This document shows positions 1 through 8,363 of a DNA stretch of 64,000 nt, piece after piece (the stretch's first letter is position 1; the number at the start of each line of letters is the position of its first letter). The notes under the pieces were generated by a model. It saw only the letters and a program-made list of their open reading frames with translations, made no database searches and had not been told where the DNA came from. Both the position numbers and the translations under genes were made by a program. Source of the stretch: Streptomyces bluensis (GTDB taxonomy: Bacteria; Actinomycetota; Actinomycetes; Streptomycetales; Streptomycetaceae); assembly GCF_014650715.1 (NCBI RefSeq), contig NZ_BMVM01000002.1, forward strand, positions 62,001-126,000. Direction: 5' to 3'.

Positions 1-712
1 TCTGCTCGCGGGTGCGGGCGGGCTCCGCGGAGGCGTCGATGCCGAGCACGCGCCGGGGTCGGCCGCCCGCCTCCTGAAGCGCGGCGAACCCGGCGGCCAT
101 GCCCGCCTGCGTGGAACCGGTCACGGAGCACACCACGACCGTGTCGAAGAAGACCCCCAGCTCCCGCTCCTGCTCGGCGACTTCGTAGGCCCACCCGGCA
201 AAGCCGAGTCCACCGAGGGGATGGTCGGAGGCGCCGGCCGGAATGGCGTACGGCTTGCCGCCGCCGTCCTCGACCTCCCTGAGCGCCTGCTCCCAGCTCT
301 CCTTGAAGCCGATGCCGAAGCCGGCCCTCACCAGCCGTACGTCCGCTCCGGCGAGGCGGCTGACGAGGATGTTGCCGACCTTGTCGTAGACCGCGTCCGG
401 CCAGTCCACCCAGCTTTCCTGCACCAGCACGCACCTGAGTCCGGCACGGGCGGCGACCGCGGCGACCTGGCGGGTGTGGTTGGACTGCACCCCGCCGATG
501 GAGACCAGCGTGTCGCAGCCCTGCGCGAGGGCGTCGGCGACGAGGTACTCCAGCTTGCGGGTCTTGTTCCCGCCGTACGCGACACCGGAGTTGCAGTCCT
601 CGCGCTTGGCCCAGAGGGCGGCGCCGCCGAGGTGTTCGGTGAGCCGGTCCAGGCTGTGCACGGGCGACGGCCCGAAGAGAAGGGGGTAACGCTCGTAGGA
701 GGAAAGGGACAA
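1..712 (-). CDS. acdS: ACC deaminase-like PLP enzyme (partial, C-terminus outside window)
   Basis: This is a fold-type II PLP enzyme of the 1-aminocyclopropane-1-carboxylate deaminase / D-cysteine desulfhydrase family; the first 237 residues are in the window. The N-terminus reads [17 protein letters not shown], then KREDCNSG at about 36-43, [10 protein letters not shown] with the expected Schiff-base Lys at residue 50, [10 protein letters not shown] with the Ser/Asn/His that contact substrate carboxylate, and [15 protein letters not shown]. Known ACC deaminases convert ACC to 2-oxobutyrate and ammonia in the cytoplasm. The TTG start is chosen from an upstream GGGAGG and the family N-terminus. 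The gene lies 15 nt after a GntR regulator gene, so the two are probably co-transcribed. The residues that separate ACC deaminase from desulfhydrase lie in the missing part, so substrate is inferred. Confidence 0.8.
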   Translation of the reverse strand, partial: MSLSSYERYPLLFGPSPVHSLDRLTEHLGGAALWAKREDCNSGVAYGGNKTRKLEYLVADALAQGCDTLVSIGGVQSNHTRQVAAVAARAGLRCVLVQESWVDWPDAVYDKVGNILVSRLAGADVRLVRAGFGIGFKESWEQALREVEDGGGKPYAIPAGASDHPLGGLGFAGWAYEVAEQERELGVFFDTVVVCSVTGSTQAGMAAGFAALQEAGGRPRRVLGIDASAEPARTREQ

Positions 713-727
713 GGGAGCCTCCCTGGG

Positions 728-1408
728 TCAGTGGGCCTCTTCGGCGGCGGCCGCCGGGTTGCCGTCGAGCGTGTCCACGCCCCCGAGGCTGCGCCAGATC
801 TCCGCCGTGACGCGGACCGCCTCGTCCACGTCACCCGCGGCGCAGGCCCCGATCAACTGCTCGTGCAGCCCGGCCGAACGGCAGGCGCCGCCCTCGCCGA
901 AGCGTCGTCGCTCCAGCCGGCGGATGAGCGGGGTGTAGCGGGCGATGGTGGCGGCGGCCGCCCGGTTGCCGCTGACGCGTACGAGCACGTCGTGCAGTTC
1001 GTCGTCGGCGCGCAGGGCGGTGTCCACGTCGCCGGCGTGCACGGCCTGCGCGAACCGCTCGTTGGCCGATCGCATCGACGTCACGTCCGCGGCGGACAGC
1101 CGGGGCACGGCGACCCGTGTGACCAGCTCGTGCATGGCCCCGACCACGGCCGCGGCGTCCCGCACGTCGGAGGCCACGACCGGGGTCACCCGTGTGTAGC
1201 TCTGCGGTTTGCTCTCCAGCAGCCCCTCGTCGACGAGCCGGGAGAACGCCTCGCGCACCGGCGCCCGCGACAGCCCGAGCCGCTCCGCGAGATCCGCGTC
1301 CCGCACCACCGTGCCGGGCTCGATCTCCCCGGCCACGATGGCGTCCCGGAGCGCTTCGTAGGCGCGGTCCCTGAGGAGGGTGCGGCGCACGGGCTGCAGG
1401 GCGGTCAT
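728..1408 (-). CDS. GntR/FCD-family transcriptional regulator
   Basis: 226-residue regulator with an N-terminal winged helix-turn-helix (RDRAYEALRDAIVAGEIEPG, then LGLSRAPVREAFSRL) and a C-terminal helical FCD effector-binding domain from about residue 80. FCD members usually sense small organic acids or amino acids. The internal ATG giving MTALQPVRRTL is preferred over more upstream codons because the HTH then begins at the usual distance. No strong ribosome-binding site precedes it, so the mRNA may be leaderless. It sits 15 nt upstream of the ACC-deaminase-like gene and is the obvious candidate to control it. Confidence 0.85.
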   Translation of the reverse strand: MTALQPVRRTLLRDRAYEALRDAIVAGEIEPGTVVRDADLAERLGLSRAPVREAFSRLVDEGLLESKPQSYTRVTPVVASDVRDAAAVVGAMHELVTRVAVPRLSAADVTSMRSANERFAQAVHAGDVDTALRADDELHDVLVRVSGNRAAAATIARYTPLIRRLERRRFGEGGACRSAGLHEQLIGACAAGDVDEAVRVTAEIWRSLGGVDTLDGNPAAAAEEAH

Positions 1409-1469
1409 AACTGAAATGTTAGATGTCGGCCCAGGTGCGCACAAGGCCGTGGCCCGCCCGGTGGCGGGC

Positions 1470-1498
1470 GGTGGGCCGAGGTGTGCCCTCGGCCCACC
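1470..1498 (-). terminator. Hairpin terminator after PhoX-type gene
   Basis: Perfect 12-bp arms GGTGGGCCGAGG / CCTCGGCCCACC with a 5-nt loop lie 5 nt beyond the stop codon of the DUF839 gene. There is no U-tract, as is common for Streptomyces terminators. Confidence 0.7.
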
Positions 1499-1503
1499 AT
1501 CCG

Positions 1504-2952
1504 TCACTTACGCTGCCGCTTCCACGGCCCGGTGATGGCGAGCATGATGCCGGGGGTCTGGATGCTGGCGTACAGGGTCTTTCCGTCGGGCGAGAAGGTG
1601 ACGCCGGCGAACTCGCTGTACTCCGGCTCCTCTTCGGTGCCGATGTTCAGGTCGTTGCGGGCGATGGGGTACGTCCGGCCGCTGTCGGTGGCGCCGAAGA
1701 GGTGCTGAATGCCCTCGCCGTCCTCGGCGATGACCAAGCCGCCGTACGGGGAGACGGTGATGTTGTCCGGGCCGTCGAAGCCGCCGTCCTTCGAGGGGTC
1801 GGGGTTCACACCCAGCAGGACCTTCAGCGTGAGGGTGCGGCGCCTGGGGTCGTAGAACCAGACCTGGCCGTCGTGCTGGACGGGGCTCTCCTCACGGGCG
1901 TACGAGGACACGAGGTACGCGCCGCCGTCGCCCCACCACATGCCCTCCAGCTTCCGGGCCCGGGTGATCTCACCGGCGCCGAACTGCTTGCGTACGTCGA
2001 CGGTCTTCGCGTCGCGGTCGGGGACGTCCACCCAGTCGACGCCGTACACCGTGCCGATCTTCGTGGCGCGGGAGAGGTCGTCGACGTAACGGCCGCCGGA
2101 GTCGTAGCACCTGGGGGCCTGGAGGACGCCCGCGTCGTCGGCGAGCGTACGGAACCTGCCGGGGCCGTGCTCGAAGCCCTTCGGCGGGGTCCAGCGGTAG
2201 AAGAGGCCGTTGGGGCCGGAGGCGTCCTCGGTGAGGTAGGCGTGGCCGCGCTTGGGGTCGATGACGACGGCCTCGTGGTCGTAACGGCCGAAGAACTTCA
2301 GGGGCTTGGGCTCGCGGTTGGCGCGCCGGTCGCCGGGGTCGACCTCGAAGACGTAGCCGTGGTCCTTGGTCATGCCGTTGACGCCGGCCTTGTCGGAGTT
2401 CTCCTCGCAGGTGAGCCAGGTACCCCAGGGGGTGCTTCCGCCGGCGCAGTTGGTGGAGGTACCGGCGATGCCGACCCATTCGGCGACCCGGCCGTCGGGG
2501 CGGACCTCGACGACCGTGCAGCCGCCGGACGCGGCCGGGTCGTACACGAGGCCCTCGGTGAGCGGCACGGGGTAGGTCCACTTGCTGCGGGGACCCTTGA
2601 GCTCGTGGTTGTTGACGAGGAGGGTGGTGCCGCGGGGACCGGGGAAGGCGGCCGTGCCGTCGTGGTTGGAGGGGGTGACCTCGCCGGACTCCAGCTTGGT
2701 CCTGCCGCTGTAGGTGATGATCTTGTACGTGAATCCGGCGGGGAGCGCGAGGATGCCCTTGGGGTCGGCGATCAGCGGCCCGTAGCCGACTCCGCCACCG
2801 TGCTGTTCCGCCGTCCCCTCCCCCGCGTTCTCGGTGTCGGTGGACGCGAGGGCGTTCGGAGCTGAGGCGAGGGAGCCTACGCTGCCGGCCAGTGCGACGC
2901 CGGCGCCGGTGATCGCGGAGCGTGCGGCGAAGTCCCTGCGGGTGAGCGACAT
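1504..2952 (-). CDS. Tat-exported PhoX-type phosphatase (DUF839)
   Basis: 482-residue secreted protein of the DUF839/PhoX family, calcium- and iron-dependent alkaline phosphatases that release phosphate outside the cell. The N-terminus MSLTRRDFAARSA is a twin-arginine signal followed by a hydrophobic stretch (VALAGSVGSLASAP), so cofactor-loaded export is likely. Family features include NHDGTAAFPGP, LLVNNHEL near residues 90-115, TWLTCEEN, YLTEDASGPNGLFYRW and PDNITVSPYGGLVIAEDGEG. The ATG at 2952 is chosen because AGGAG stands 5 nt before it. A PHO-box-like direct repeat 68 nt upstream suggests activation by PhoP under phosphate starvation. Activity on phosphomonoesters is inferred from the family. 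Confidence 0.85.
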   Translation of the reverse strand: MSLTRRDFAARSAITGAGVALAGSVGSLASAPNALASTDTENAGEGTAEQHGGGVGYGPLIADPKGILALPAGFTYKIITYSGRTKLESGEVTPSNHDGTAAFPGPRGTTLLVNNHELKGPRSKWTYPVPLTEGLVYDPAASGGCTVVEVRPDGRVAEWVGIAGTSTNCAGGSTPWGTWLTCEENSDKAGVNGMTKDHGYVFEVDPGDRRANREPKPLKFFGRYDHEAVVIDPKRGHAYLTEDASGPNGLFYRWTPPKGFEHGPGRFRTLADDAGVLQAPRCYDSGGRYVDDLSRATKIGTVYGVDWVDVPDRDAKTVDVRKQFGAGEITRARKLEGMWWGDGGAYLVSSYAREESPVQHDGQVWFYDPRRRTLTLKVLLGVNPDPSKDGGFDGPDNITVSPYGGLVIAEDGEGIQHLFGATDSGRTYPIARNDLNIGTEEEPEYSEFAGVTFSPDGKTLYASIQTPGIMLAITGPWKRQRK

Positions 2953-3019
2953 GGTGTCTCCTGTGACGGGGAGGATGCCGTGGAGGGTGGCGGACCCGTT
3001 GCGGGCACACCGTCCCGCT

Positions 3020-3041
3020 CGTCCCTGAACGACGGTTGAAC
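3020..3041 (-). promoter_or_regulatory. PHO-box-like direct repeat upstream of PhoX-type gene
   Basis: Two adjacent 11-nt units on the minus strand, GTTCAACCGTC and GTTCAGGGACG, share the GTTCA that defines Streptomyces PhoP half-sites (consensus close to GTTCACC). Position and orientation suit activation of the downstream phosphatase. Binding is inferred. Confidence 0.6.
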
Positions 3042-3099
3042 ACGGGACGACGCCGAGGCGTTGCCCTGACATATCTCGCCCCGCGCTGCTTCCCCTCGC

Positions 3100-4560
3100 T
3101 CACTCCCCGCGCTGCGACCTCGCCTTGAACGCCGCCTTTCGGGCCTCCTTGGCGACCTTCTTGTCGGGGTGGAGGCGGCCCATGGCCTCCAGGACGTCCG
3201 CGGTCGCGGGGTGGTCGACGCGCCAGGCCGTAGTGAAGAAGCCGCTGTGCTGCCGGGCGAGGCCCTCGACGAGGGCCTGGAGCTCCGCCGAGTTGCCCTC
3301 GGCGGCCAGTTGCGCGGCCACCGTGTCGATGGTGAGCCAGAAGACCATGGACTCGGGCGGCGGGGGCACGTCCGCGGCACCGTGCTCGGTGAGCCAGACC
3401 CGGGCGAGCCCGCCCAGTTCCGCGTCGTCGAGGACCTCACGGAGCGCGGGCTCGGCGAGGGAACCCACGAGGGACAGCGCCTGCTGGCAGCGCAGGCGCC
3501 GGAGCGGGGCGCCCGGGTCGGAGCCCCGCGCGGCCGCCAGCAGCTCACGGGCCGCGGCGAGGGGTTCGCGGCGGGCGAGCCACTGCTCCGTCTCCGCCCG
3601 CGCGGCCGTCTGGGGGAAGGCGGCCGTGCCGTCCAGGAGCGCGTCGGCGCCCTTGTCCGCCAGATCCCCCACGGCGGGCGCCGGGACACCGGCCTCCAGC
3701 AGCCGGGCCCGCAGTCCGTACAGCCCGAGCGGGGTGAGCCGCACCATCCCGTAGCGCGTGACGTCGGCGTCGTCGACCGAGGGGGAGGCATCCCCCTCGG
3801 CGTCCCCCGCGGCGTCTTGGGCGCCGTCCTCCGCATCCGTCATGAGCGCCTCGTCGACGGGCTGGTAGGCGACGAGCCCGGCCGGCTCCAGCAGCCGGAA
3901 CTGGTCGTCGAGCCGCATCATCGCGTCCGACACCTGCTCCAGCACGTCGTTGGTGGGCTCCCCCATGTCGTCGGGAATGATCACCGACGCCGCCAGGGCC
4001 GGGAGCGGCACCGGACCGTCGCCGGGCCCGTCCTCGCTCACGGTCAGCAGGTAGAGGTTGCCGAGCACCCCGTCGAGGAACTCCGCCTCCGCCTCGGGAT
4101 CCCAGTCCAGCCCGGAGAGGTCGACCGGGCCGCCCTCGGCCATGGCGTCGACGAGGTCGTCGAGCTCGGGCACAGCCGCGTCGGCCAGTACGGTCTCCAG
4201 CGCCCCGAGCCAGACACCCAGCACGTCCCGGGGCCCGCCGGAGGTGAGCATGCGCAGCTCGGCGCCCGCGGTGACGGTGCCCTCCTCCTCGTCGACGATC
4301 TCCACGAGGCCGGTGTCGACGGCCACCCGCCATGCCTCGCTCGCGAAGGCGGCCGCGTCCTCGCCCGTGAGGCCCAGTTCGGCGGCCGCCTGCGGGAGTT
4401 GGTCGTCGATCAGCTCACCTCCGGCGCCCACACGCGTCTCCGGTCCGGCCCAGCGGGCCAGCCGCGCGGCGCGTGAGAGGAGGGGTGTGGCGAGCGCCTC
4501 CCGCGCCAGCTCCGCTTCGGAGTGCAGCCGCACCGGGGGCAGGGGAGAGCTGTCTGACAT
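3100..4560 (-). CDS. Conserved hypothetical protein
   Basis: 486-residue soluble protein I do not recognise. It is very acidic and Ala/Leu-rich, begins MSDSSPLPPVRLHSEAEL, and appears largely helical with no signal peptide or membrane segment. A variable acidic patch rich in Asp, Ala and Gly lies near residues 240-265, just before DADVTRYGMVRLTPLGLYGL, which looks like a domain boundary. The C-terminus is basic (DKKVAKEARKAAFKARSQRG). The ATG at 4560 has GGAGGAG upstream. It stands between two exported, possibly phosphate-regulated enzymes, but nothing in the protein ties it to them. Confidence 0.8.
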   Translation of the reverse strand: MSDSSPLPPVRLHSEAELAREALATPLLSRAARLARWAGPETRVGAGGELIDDQLPQAAAELGLTGEDAAAFASEAWRVAVDTGLVEIVDEEEGTVTAGAELRMLTSGGPRDVLGVWLGALETVLADAAVPELDDLVDAMAEGGPVDLSGLDWDPEAEAEFLDGVLGNLYLLTVSEDGPGDGPVPLPALAASVIIPDDMGEPTNDVLEQVSDAMMRLDDQFRLLEPAGLVAYQPVDEALMTDAEDGAQDAAGDAEGDASPSVDDADVTRYGMVRLTPLGLYGLRARLLEAGVPAPAVGDLADKGADALLDGTAAFPQTAARAETEQWLARREPLAAARELLAAARGSDPGAPLRRLRCQQALSLVGSLAEPALREVLDDAELGGLARVWLTEHGAADVPPPPESMVFWLTIDTVAAQLAAEGNSAELQALVEGLARQHSGFFTTAWRVDHPATADVLEAMGRLHPDKKVAKEARKAAFKARSQRGE

Positions 4561-4793
4561 CGGCTGGTTTCTCCTCCGGACGAACAGGACGGGCGCCTCG
4601 ACACCCGGGCCACGACACCGTGAGCCAGGATTCCACGGCACGTACGGCACTATGAGCAGTCAAGCACGAACAAACAGGGCCGGCAGTACGCGTACCGGGT
4701 ACCACGGCCGCCTCCGGACACACACGCCCCGGTGACCACCCCGTAACACCCGGCAACGGCTCAGCCTAGACGGATTTCCACCCAAGCCGCCCG

Positions 4794-4861
4794 GTTCACG
4801 GTCCCGTCACGAGCCGTACATGGCTGAAACCTTGACACCCGGCCTGACCAGGCAGGAGATT
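4794..4861 (+). promoter_or_regulatory. PHO-box-like repeats and promoter for secreted nuclease
   Basis: Three consecutive 11-nt units at 4794-4826 (GTTCACGGTCC, CGTCACGAGCC, GTACATGGCTG) keep a T-C-A or A-C-A core in register. They are followed at once by TTGACA (4832-4837) and, 18 nt later, GAGATT (4856-4861) as a weak -10. This is the geometry of a PhoP-activated promoter. The rest of the 443-nt divergent gap 4561-5003 shows no gene. Confidence 0.5.
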
Positions 4862-5003
4862 GACGCGCGTAGAAATTCGTGGGCAGCACCCGCACACGGC
4901 TGCCGGCCCCGTCTCTACGCACGTCGCCACCGCCCCACCGGTTGCGTTCGTCCCTGGATTCACCCCTGTCGCAGACCCACGCACGTCCCCGGAGGGATCT
5001 CCC

Positions 5004-6830
5004 TTGCCGAGCAGGAAAACCGTACGCATCGCCGCGCTCACCGTCGTCGCCGCCTGTTCCGCGGCGTCCGCCCTGGTGGTCACCAGCACCGCCCAGGCGG
5101 GCACCGTGCGCATCCACGACATCCAGGGCAGCACCCGAATATCCCCGCTGGCCGGCCAGCAGGTCACGGACGTGGCGGGCATCGTCACCGGCGTGCGGAC
5201 CTACGGCTCGTCGCGGGGTTTCTGGATGCAGGACACCGAGCCGGACGACAACCCGGCCACGAGTGAGGGCGTCTTCGTCTTCACCGGCTCCACCCCGAAC
5301 GTCGCCGTCGGCGACTCGGTCACCGTCTCCGGCACGGTGGCCGAATACGTACCGGGCGGCACGTCGTCCGGAAACCAGTCCCTGACGCAGATCTCCCGCC
5401 CGACGGTGACGGTGGTCTCCAGCGGCAACGCCGTTCCGGCCGCCACGGTCATCGACGCGGAGTCGGTGCCGGACGCGTACACACCGAACGGTGACACGGC
5501 CGCGAGCGGCTCGATCAACGGCCTCACCCTGGAGCCCACGAAGTACGCCCTGGACTACTACGAGTCCCTGGAGGGCATGAACGTCCAGGTCGCCGACACC
5601 CGTGTGGTGACGGCCACCGACCCGTACGCCGAGCTGTGGGTCACGGTGAAGCCGGGCGAGAACGCGACGCGGCGCGGCGGCACCGTCTACGGCTCGTACA
5701 CCTCGCAGAACACCGGCCGGCTGCAGATCCAGTCGCTGGGCGCGGCCGCCGACTTCCCGAAGGCGAATGTCGGCGACACCTTGAAGGGCACGACGGCCGG
5801 GCCGCTGGACTACAGCCAGTTCGGCGGCTACACCCTCGTCGCCGACCGGCTCGGCACCATCGAGCAGGGCGGCCTGAAGCGCGAGACCACCCGCAAGCAG
5901 GCGCAGGGCGAGCTGGCGGTGGCGACGTACAACGTCGAGAACCTGGACCCGTCCGACGGCACCTTCGCCGACCACGCGCAGGCGATCGTGAGCAACCTCC
6001 AGTCGCCCGACATCGTGGCCCTGGAGGAGATCCAGGACAACAACGGCGCGACGAACGACGGTACGGTCGCCGCCGACCAGACGGTGAAGAAGCTGATCGA
6101 GGCGATCGCGGCGGCCGGCGGCCCGACGTACGACTGGCGGTCCGTCGACCCGGTCGACCTCGCGGACGGCGGCGAGCCGGGCGGCAACATCCGCCAGGTG
6201 TTCCTGTTCAACCCCGAGCGGGTCTCCTTCACCGACCGCGCCGGCGGCGACGCGACCACCGCGGTCGGTGTGACGAAGGTGCATGGCAAGGCGCAGTTGA
6301 CGGCCTCCCCGGGGCGGATCGACCCCGCCGGCGACGCCTGGAAGAACAGCCGCAAGCCGCTCGTCGGCGAGTTCACCTTCCGTGGCAGGACGGTGTTCCT
6401 GATCGCGAACCACTTCGCGTCGAAGGGCGGCGACCAGGCGCTGCACTCGCAGTACCAGCCGCCGAAGCGGAGCTCGGAGACCCAGCGCCACCTTCAGGCG
6501 ACCGCGGTGAACACGTTCGCCAAGAAGATCCTGGCGGCCCAGAAGGACGCGGACGTCATCGCCCTCGGCGACATCAACGACTTCGAGTTCTCCGACACCG
6601 TGCGGCTCCTGGAGGACGGTGGCGCCCTCTGGTCGGCGATCAAGTCCCTGCCGAAGAGCGAGCGTTACACCTACGACTACCAGGGCAACAGCCAGGTGCT
6701 GGACCAGATCCTGATCAGCCCGTCGATCCGGAGCTCCGCCGAGTTCACGTACGACAGCGTGCACATCAACTCGGAGTTCAACGACCAGATCAGCGACCAC
6801 GACCCGCAGGTGCTGCGGCTGCGGCCGTAG
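5004..6830 (+). CDS. Secreted endonuclease/exonuclease/phosphatase-family nuclease
   Basis: 608-residue extracellular enzyme of the ExeM/NucH type. A Sec signal (PSRKTVRIAALTVVAACSA, cleavage near AQA at residue 32) is followed by an OB-fold-like region (about 35-280) and a C-terminal EEP catalytic domain. Catalytic landmarks are YNVENL (about 309), LEEIQDNNG (about 339), NHFASKGG (about 469), LGDINDFEF (about 521, Ile replacing the usual Phe of GDFND) and SDHDP (about 598). The TTG start is chosen because GGAGGG lies 7 nt upstream and the signal peptide then starts directly. It probably degrades extracellular DNA or phosphodiesters, matching the PHO-like repeats upstream. The next gene is convergent; a GGGCCC-rich palindrome lies between them. 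Confidence 0.85.
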   Translation: MPSRKTVRIAALTVVAACSAASALVVTSTAQAGTVRIHDIQGSTRISPLAGQQVTDVAGIVTGVRTYGSSRGFWMQDTEPDDNPATSEGVFVFTGSTPNVAVGDSVTVSGTVAEYVPGGTSSGNQSLTQISRPTVTVVSSGNAVPAATVIDAESVPDAYTPNGDTAASGSINGLTLEPTKYALDYYESLEGMNVQVADTRVVTATDPYAELWVTVKPGENATRRGGTVYGSYTSQNTGRLQIQSLGAAADFPKANVGDTLKGTTAGPLDYSQFGGYTLVADRLGTIEQGGLKRETTRKQAQGELAVATYNVENLDPSDGTFADHAQAIVSNLQSPDIVALEEIQDNNGATNDGTVAADQTVKKLIEAIAAAGGPTYDWRSVDPVDLADGGEPGGNIRQVFLFNPERVSFTDRAGGDATTAVGVTKVHGKAQLTASPGRIDPAGDAWKNSRKPLVGEFTFRGRTVFLIANHFASKGGDQALHSQYQPPKRSSETQRHLQATAVNTFAKKILAAQKDADVIALGDINDFEFSDTVRLLEDGGALWSAIKSLPKSERYTYDYQGNSQVLDQILISPSIRSSAEFTYDSVHINSEFNDQISDHDPQVLRLRP

Positions 6831-6864
6831 CCGCTGACGGCCCGGGGCCCAAGGGCCCTGGGGC

Positions 6865-7593
6865 TCAGGGCCGGCTGAACACCCCGTTCAGCCAGCCCTG
6901 CCAGGCGGTTTCGTCGGCCTTGGCGTCGGCGTCCGGCGCGAAGTCGTGGACGCTGACGCCGACCGGGGCGCCCCAGTGGTTTCGTCCGAAGAAGCGGATG
7001 AGGGCGTCGTCGGTGCGCAGTCCGATGAAGTACGGGTTGCGGAAGTCGACCACGGCGTCGGCGCCCTGGACCGTCACCCGGGTCCCCGCGGGCGTGTCCT
7101 CGGTGACTCCGAGGGCCCGTCCCACGGCGGCGAAGGCGTCGGGCGCCTTGGACGCCTCGGGTCCGTCGAAGGTGGCGAAGGCGGTGACCGGGCGGCCGGC
7201 GAAGTGCGTCAGGTACTGGCGCAGGGTGTGCAGATAGAAGTCGGTGTGCTTGCTGGCGCCGTCGTACTGGTTGTCCCAGTCGTCGACGAAGATGCCGCTG
7301 TGCACGTACCGCACCCAGGCGCGGCGGCCCTCGTCGCGCGGCTCGATCGTGTAGTCGAGCTGGTTGAGGGTCTGCTCGGAGATGCCCTCCACGTTCTCGA
7401 CGCGGTTGGTGTACCGGTGCGGCGGGTCCCAGACGGTCACGTCGGATCCGAAGGGGCCCGTGCCGCCCTCGCGCGGCTCGGGGGCCTCCATCGGCCACAG
7501 CCAGCCGCCGGTGCCGCTGGTGAACGCGTCCCACACCTGCTCGGGCGTGGCGTCGACCTCGAACTCGCGGGCGATCTCGAATTCCTTGGACAT
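6865..7593 (-). CDS. SRPBCC (START/AHSA1-like) domain protein
   Basis: 242-residue soluble protein that begins MSKEFEIAREFEVDATPEQVWDAF at the ATG (7593), a hallmark of the SRPBCC ligand-binding fold. The first fold covers roughly residues 1-130 (with WDPPHRYTNRVEN and WVRYVHSGIF); the second half (about 140-242, with VDFRNPYFIGLRTDDALIRFFGR) is a further, less clear copy or companion domain. These proteins bind hydrophobic ligands in a deep cavity. The gene follows the ArsR regulator gene by 16 nt, and ArsR-SRPBCC pairs are a common two-gene operon. The ligand is unknown. Confidence 0.8.
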   Translation of the reverse strand: MSKEFEIAREFEVDATPEQVWDAFTSGTGGWLWPMEAPEPREGGTGPFGSDVTVWDPPHRYTNRVENVEGISEQTLNQLDYTIEPRDEGRRAWVRYVHSGIFVDDWDNQYDGASKHTDFYLHTLRQYLTHFAGRPVTAFATFDGPEASKAPDAFAAVGRALGVTEDTPAGTRVTVQGADAVVDFRNPYFIGLRTDDALIRFFGRNHWGAPVGVSVHDFAPDADAKADETAWQGWLNGVFSRP

Positions 7594-7609
7594 GGCGGGC
7601 TCCTGTGCG

Positions 7610-8269
7610 TCAGGTGTTCGTGTCATCGGGGGAGTTCCGGGTGAGTTCCGGGGTCTCGGGCTCCGCTGCCCGGGGCTCGCCGGTCCCGGCTTTGACCGTG
7701 GGGTGGACGGCGACGACGATCCGGTGGCCGCGGCCACCCTCGGCGTCGGCGGCGTCGTACTTGCGGATGAGGGCGCTCACGCCGGCCGTCAGCTCCTCGA
7801 TGAAGGCGGCCCGGTCGGCCGCCGAGGCGAAGGTCACCTCGCCGTCGAGCGCGTAGGTCGCGAGCCGCTTGCGGGCCTTCGCGGCGCCCCTGATCAGGGT
7901 GCCGACGTCCCGGACCAGCCGGGCGCCGAGCGCGAGCAGCCAGCGGGCGGAGAGCTGGTCCCGGAAGCGGTCCGGGTCGGGTTGGAGGGCGGCGAGCGCG
8001 AGGGGCGAGATGACGTACGACGCGGCGGTCGCCCGCATCAGCCGCTCAGTGACATTTCCCTTGCGGCGCTCGCCCGCCAACTCGACCAGACCGTGCCGCT
8101 CCAGCGCCTTGAGGTGGTAGTTCACCTTCTGCCGGGGCAGGCCGACCTGGCCGGCCAGCATGGCGGCCGACGCGGGCCCTGTCGCCAGTTCGGCGAGCAG
8201 CCGGGCCCGTACGGGGTCCAGCGAGGCGGCGGCCGCCGCCGGGTCCTCGATCACGGTCACGTCCAACAT
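7610..8269 (-). CDS. ArsR-type winged-helix regulator
   Basis: 219-residue regulator with an ArsR-like HTH at residues about 15-75 (LDPVRARLLAELATG, then GLPRQKVNYHLKALERHGLVEL) and a C-terminal helical extension. No metal-binding Cys pair of the classical ArsR/SmtB kind is seen, so it probably senses something other than a metal or relies on partner binding. It is first in an operon with the SRPBCC gene. An exact 11-bp inverted repeat upstream (8284-8323) is the likely autoregulatory operator. Confidence 0.85.
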   Translation of the reverse strand: MLDVTVIEDPAAAAASLDPVRARLLAELATGPASAAMLAGQVGLPRQKVNYHLKALERHGLVELAGERRKGNVTERLMRATAASYVISPLALAALQPDPDRFRDQLSARWLLALGARLVRDVGTLIRGAAKARKRLATYALDGEVTFASAADRAAFIEELTAGVSALIRKYDAADAEGGRGHRIVVAVHPTVKAGTGEPRAAEPETPELTRNSPDDTNT

Positions 8270-8283
8270 GGCTCCACCTTCGC

Positions 8284-8323
8284 ACCGAAAACTTTTTTTG
8301 TCCAGACGGATTAAGTTTTCGGT
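8284..8323 (-). promoter_or_regulatory. Operator: perfect inverted repeat upstream of arsR-type gene
   Basis: ACCGAAAACTT at 8284-8294 and AAGTTTTCGGT at 8313-8323 are exact inverted copies separated by 18 nt. The repeat ends 15 nt from the start codon of the ArsR-type gene and is unusually AT-rich for the region. Confidence 0.65.
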
Positions 8324-8363
8324 ATCGCTCGGTGAGGGGAAGCCGCACAGGCGCGGGGGTCGA

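Noticed and set aside
4860..5003. Longer N-terminus for the secreted nuclease
   Set aside because: It would bury the signal peptide behind 48 residues; the TTG at 5004 has a strong ribosome-binding site.
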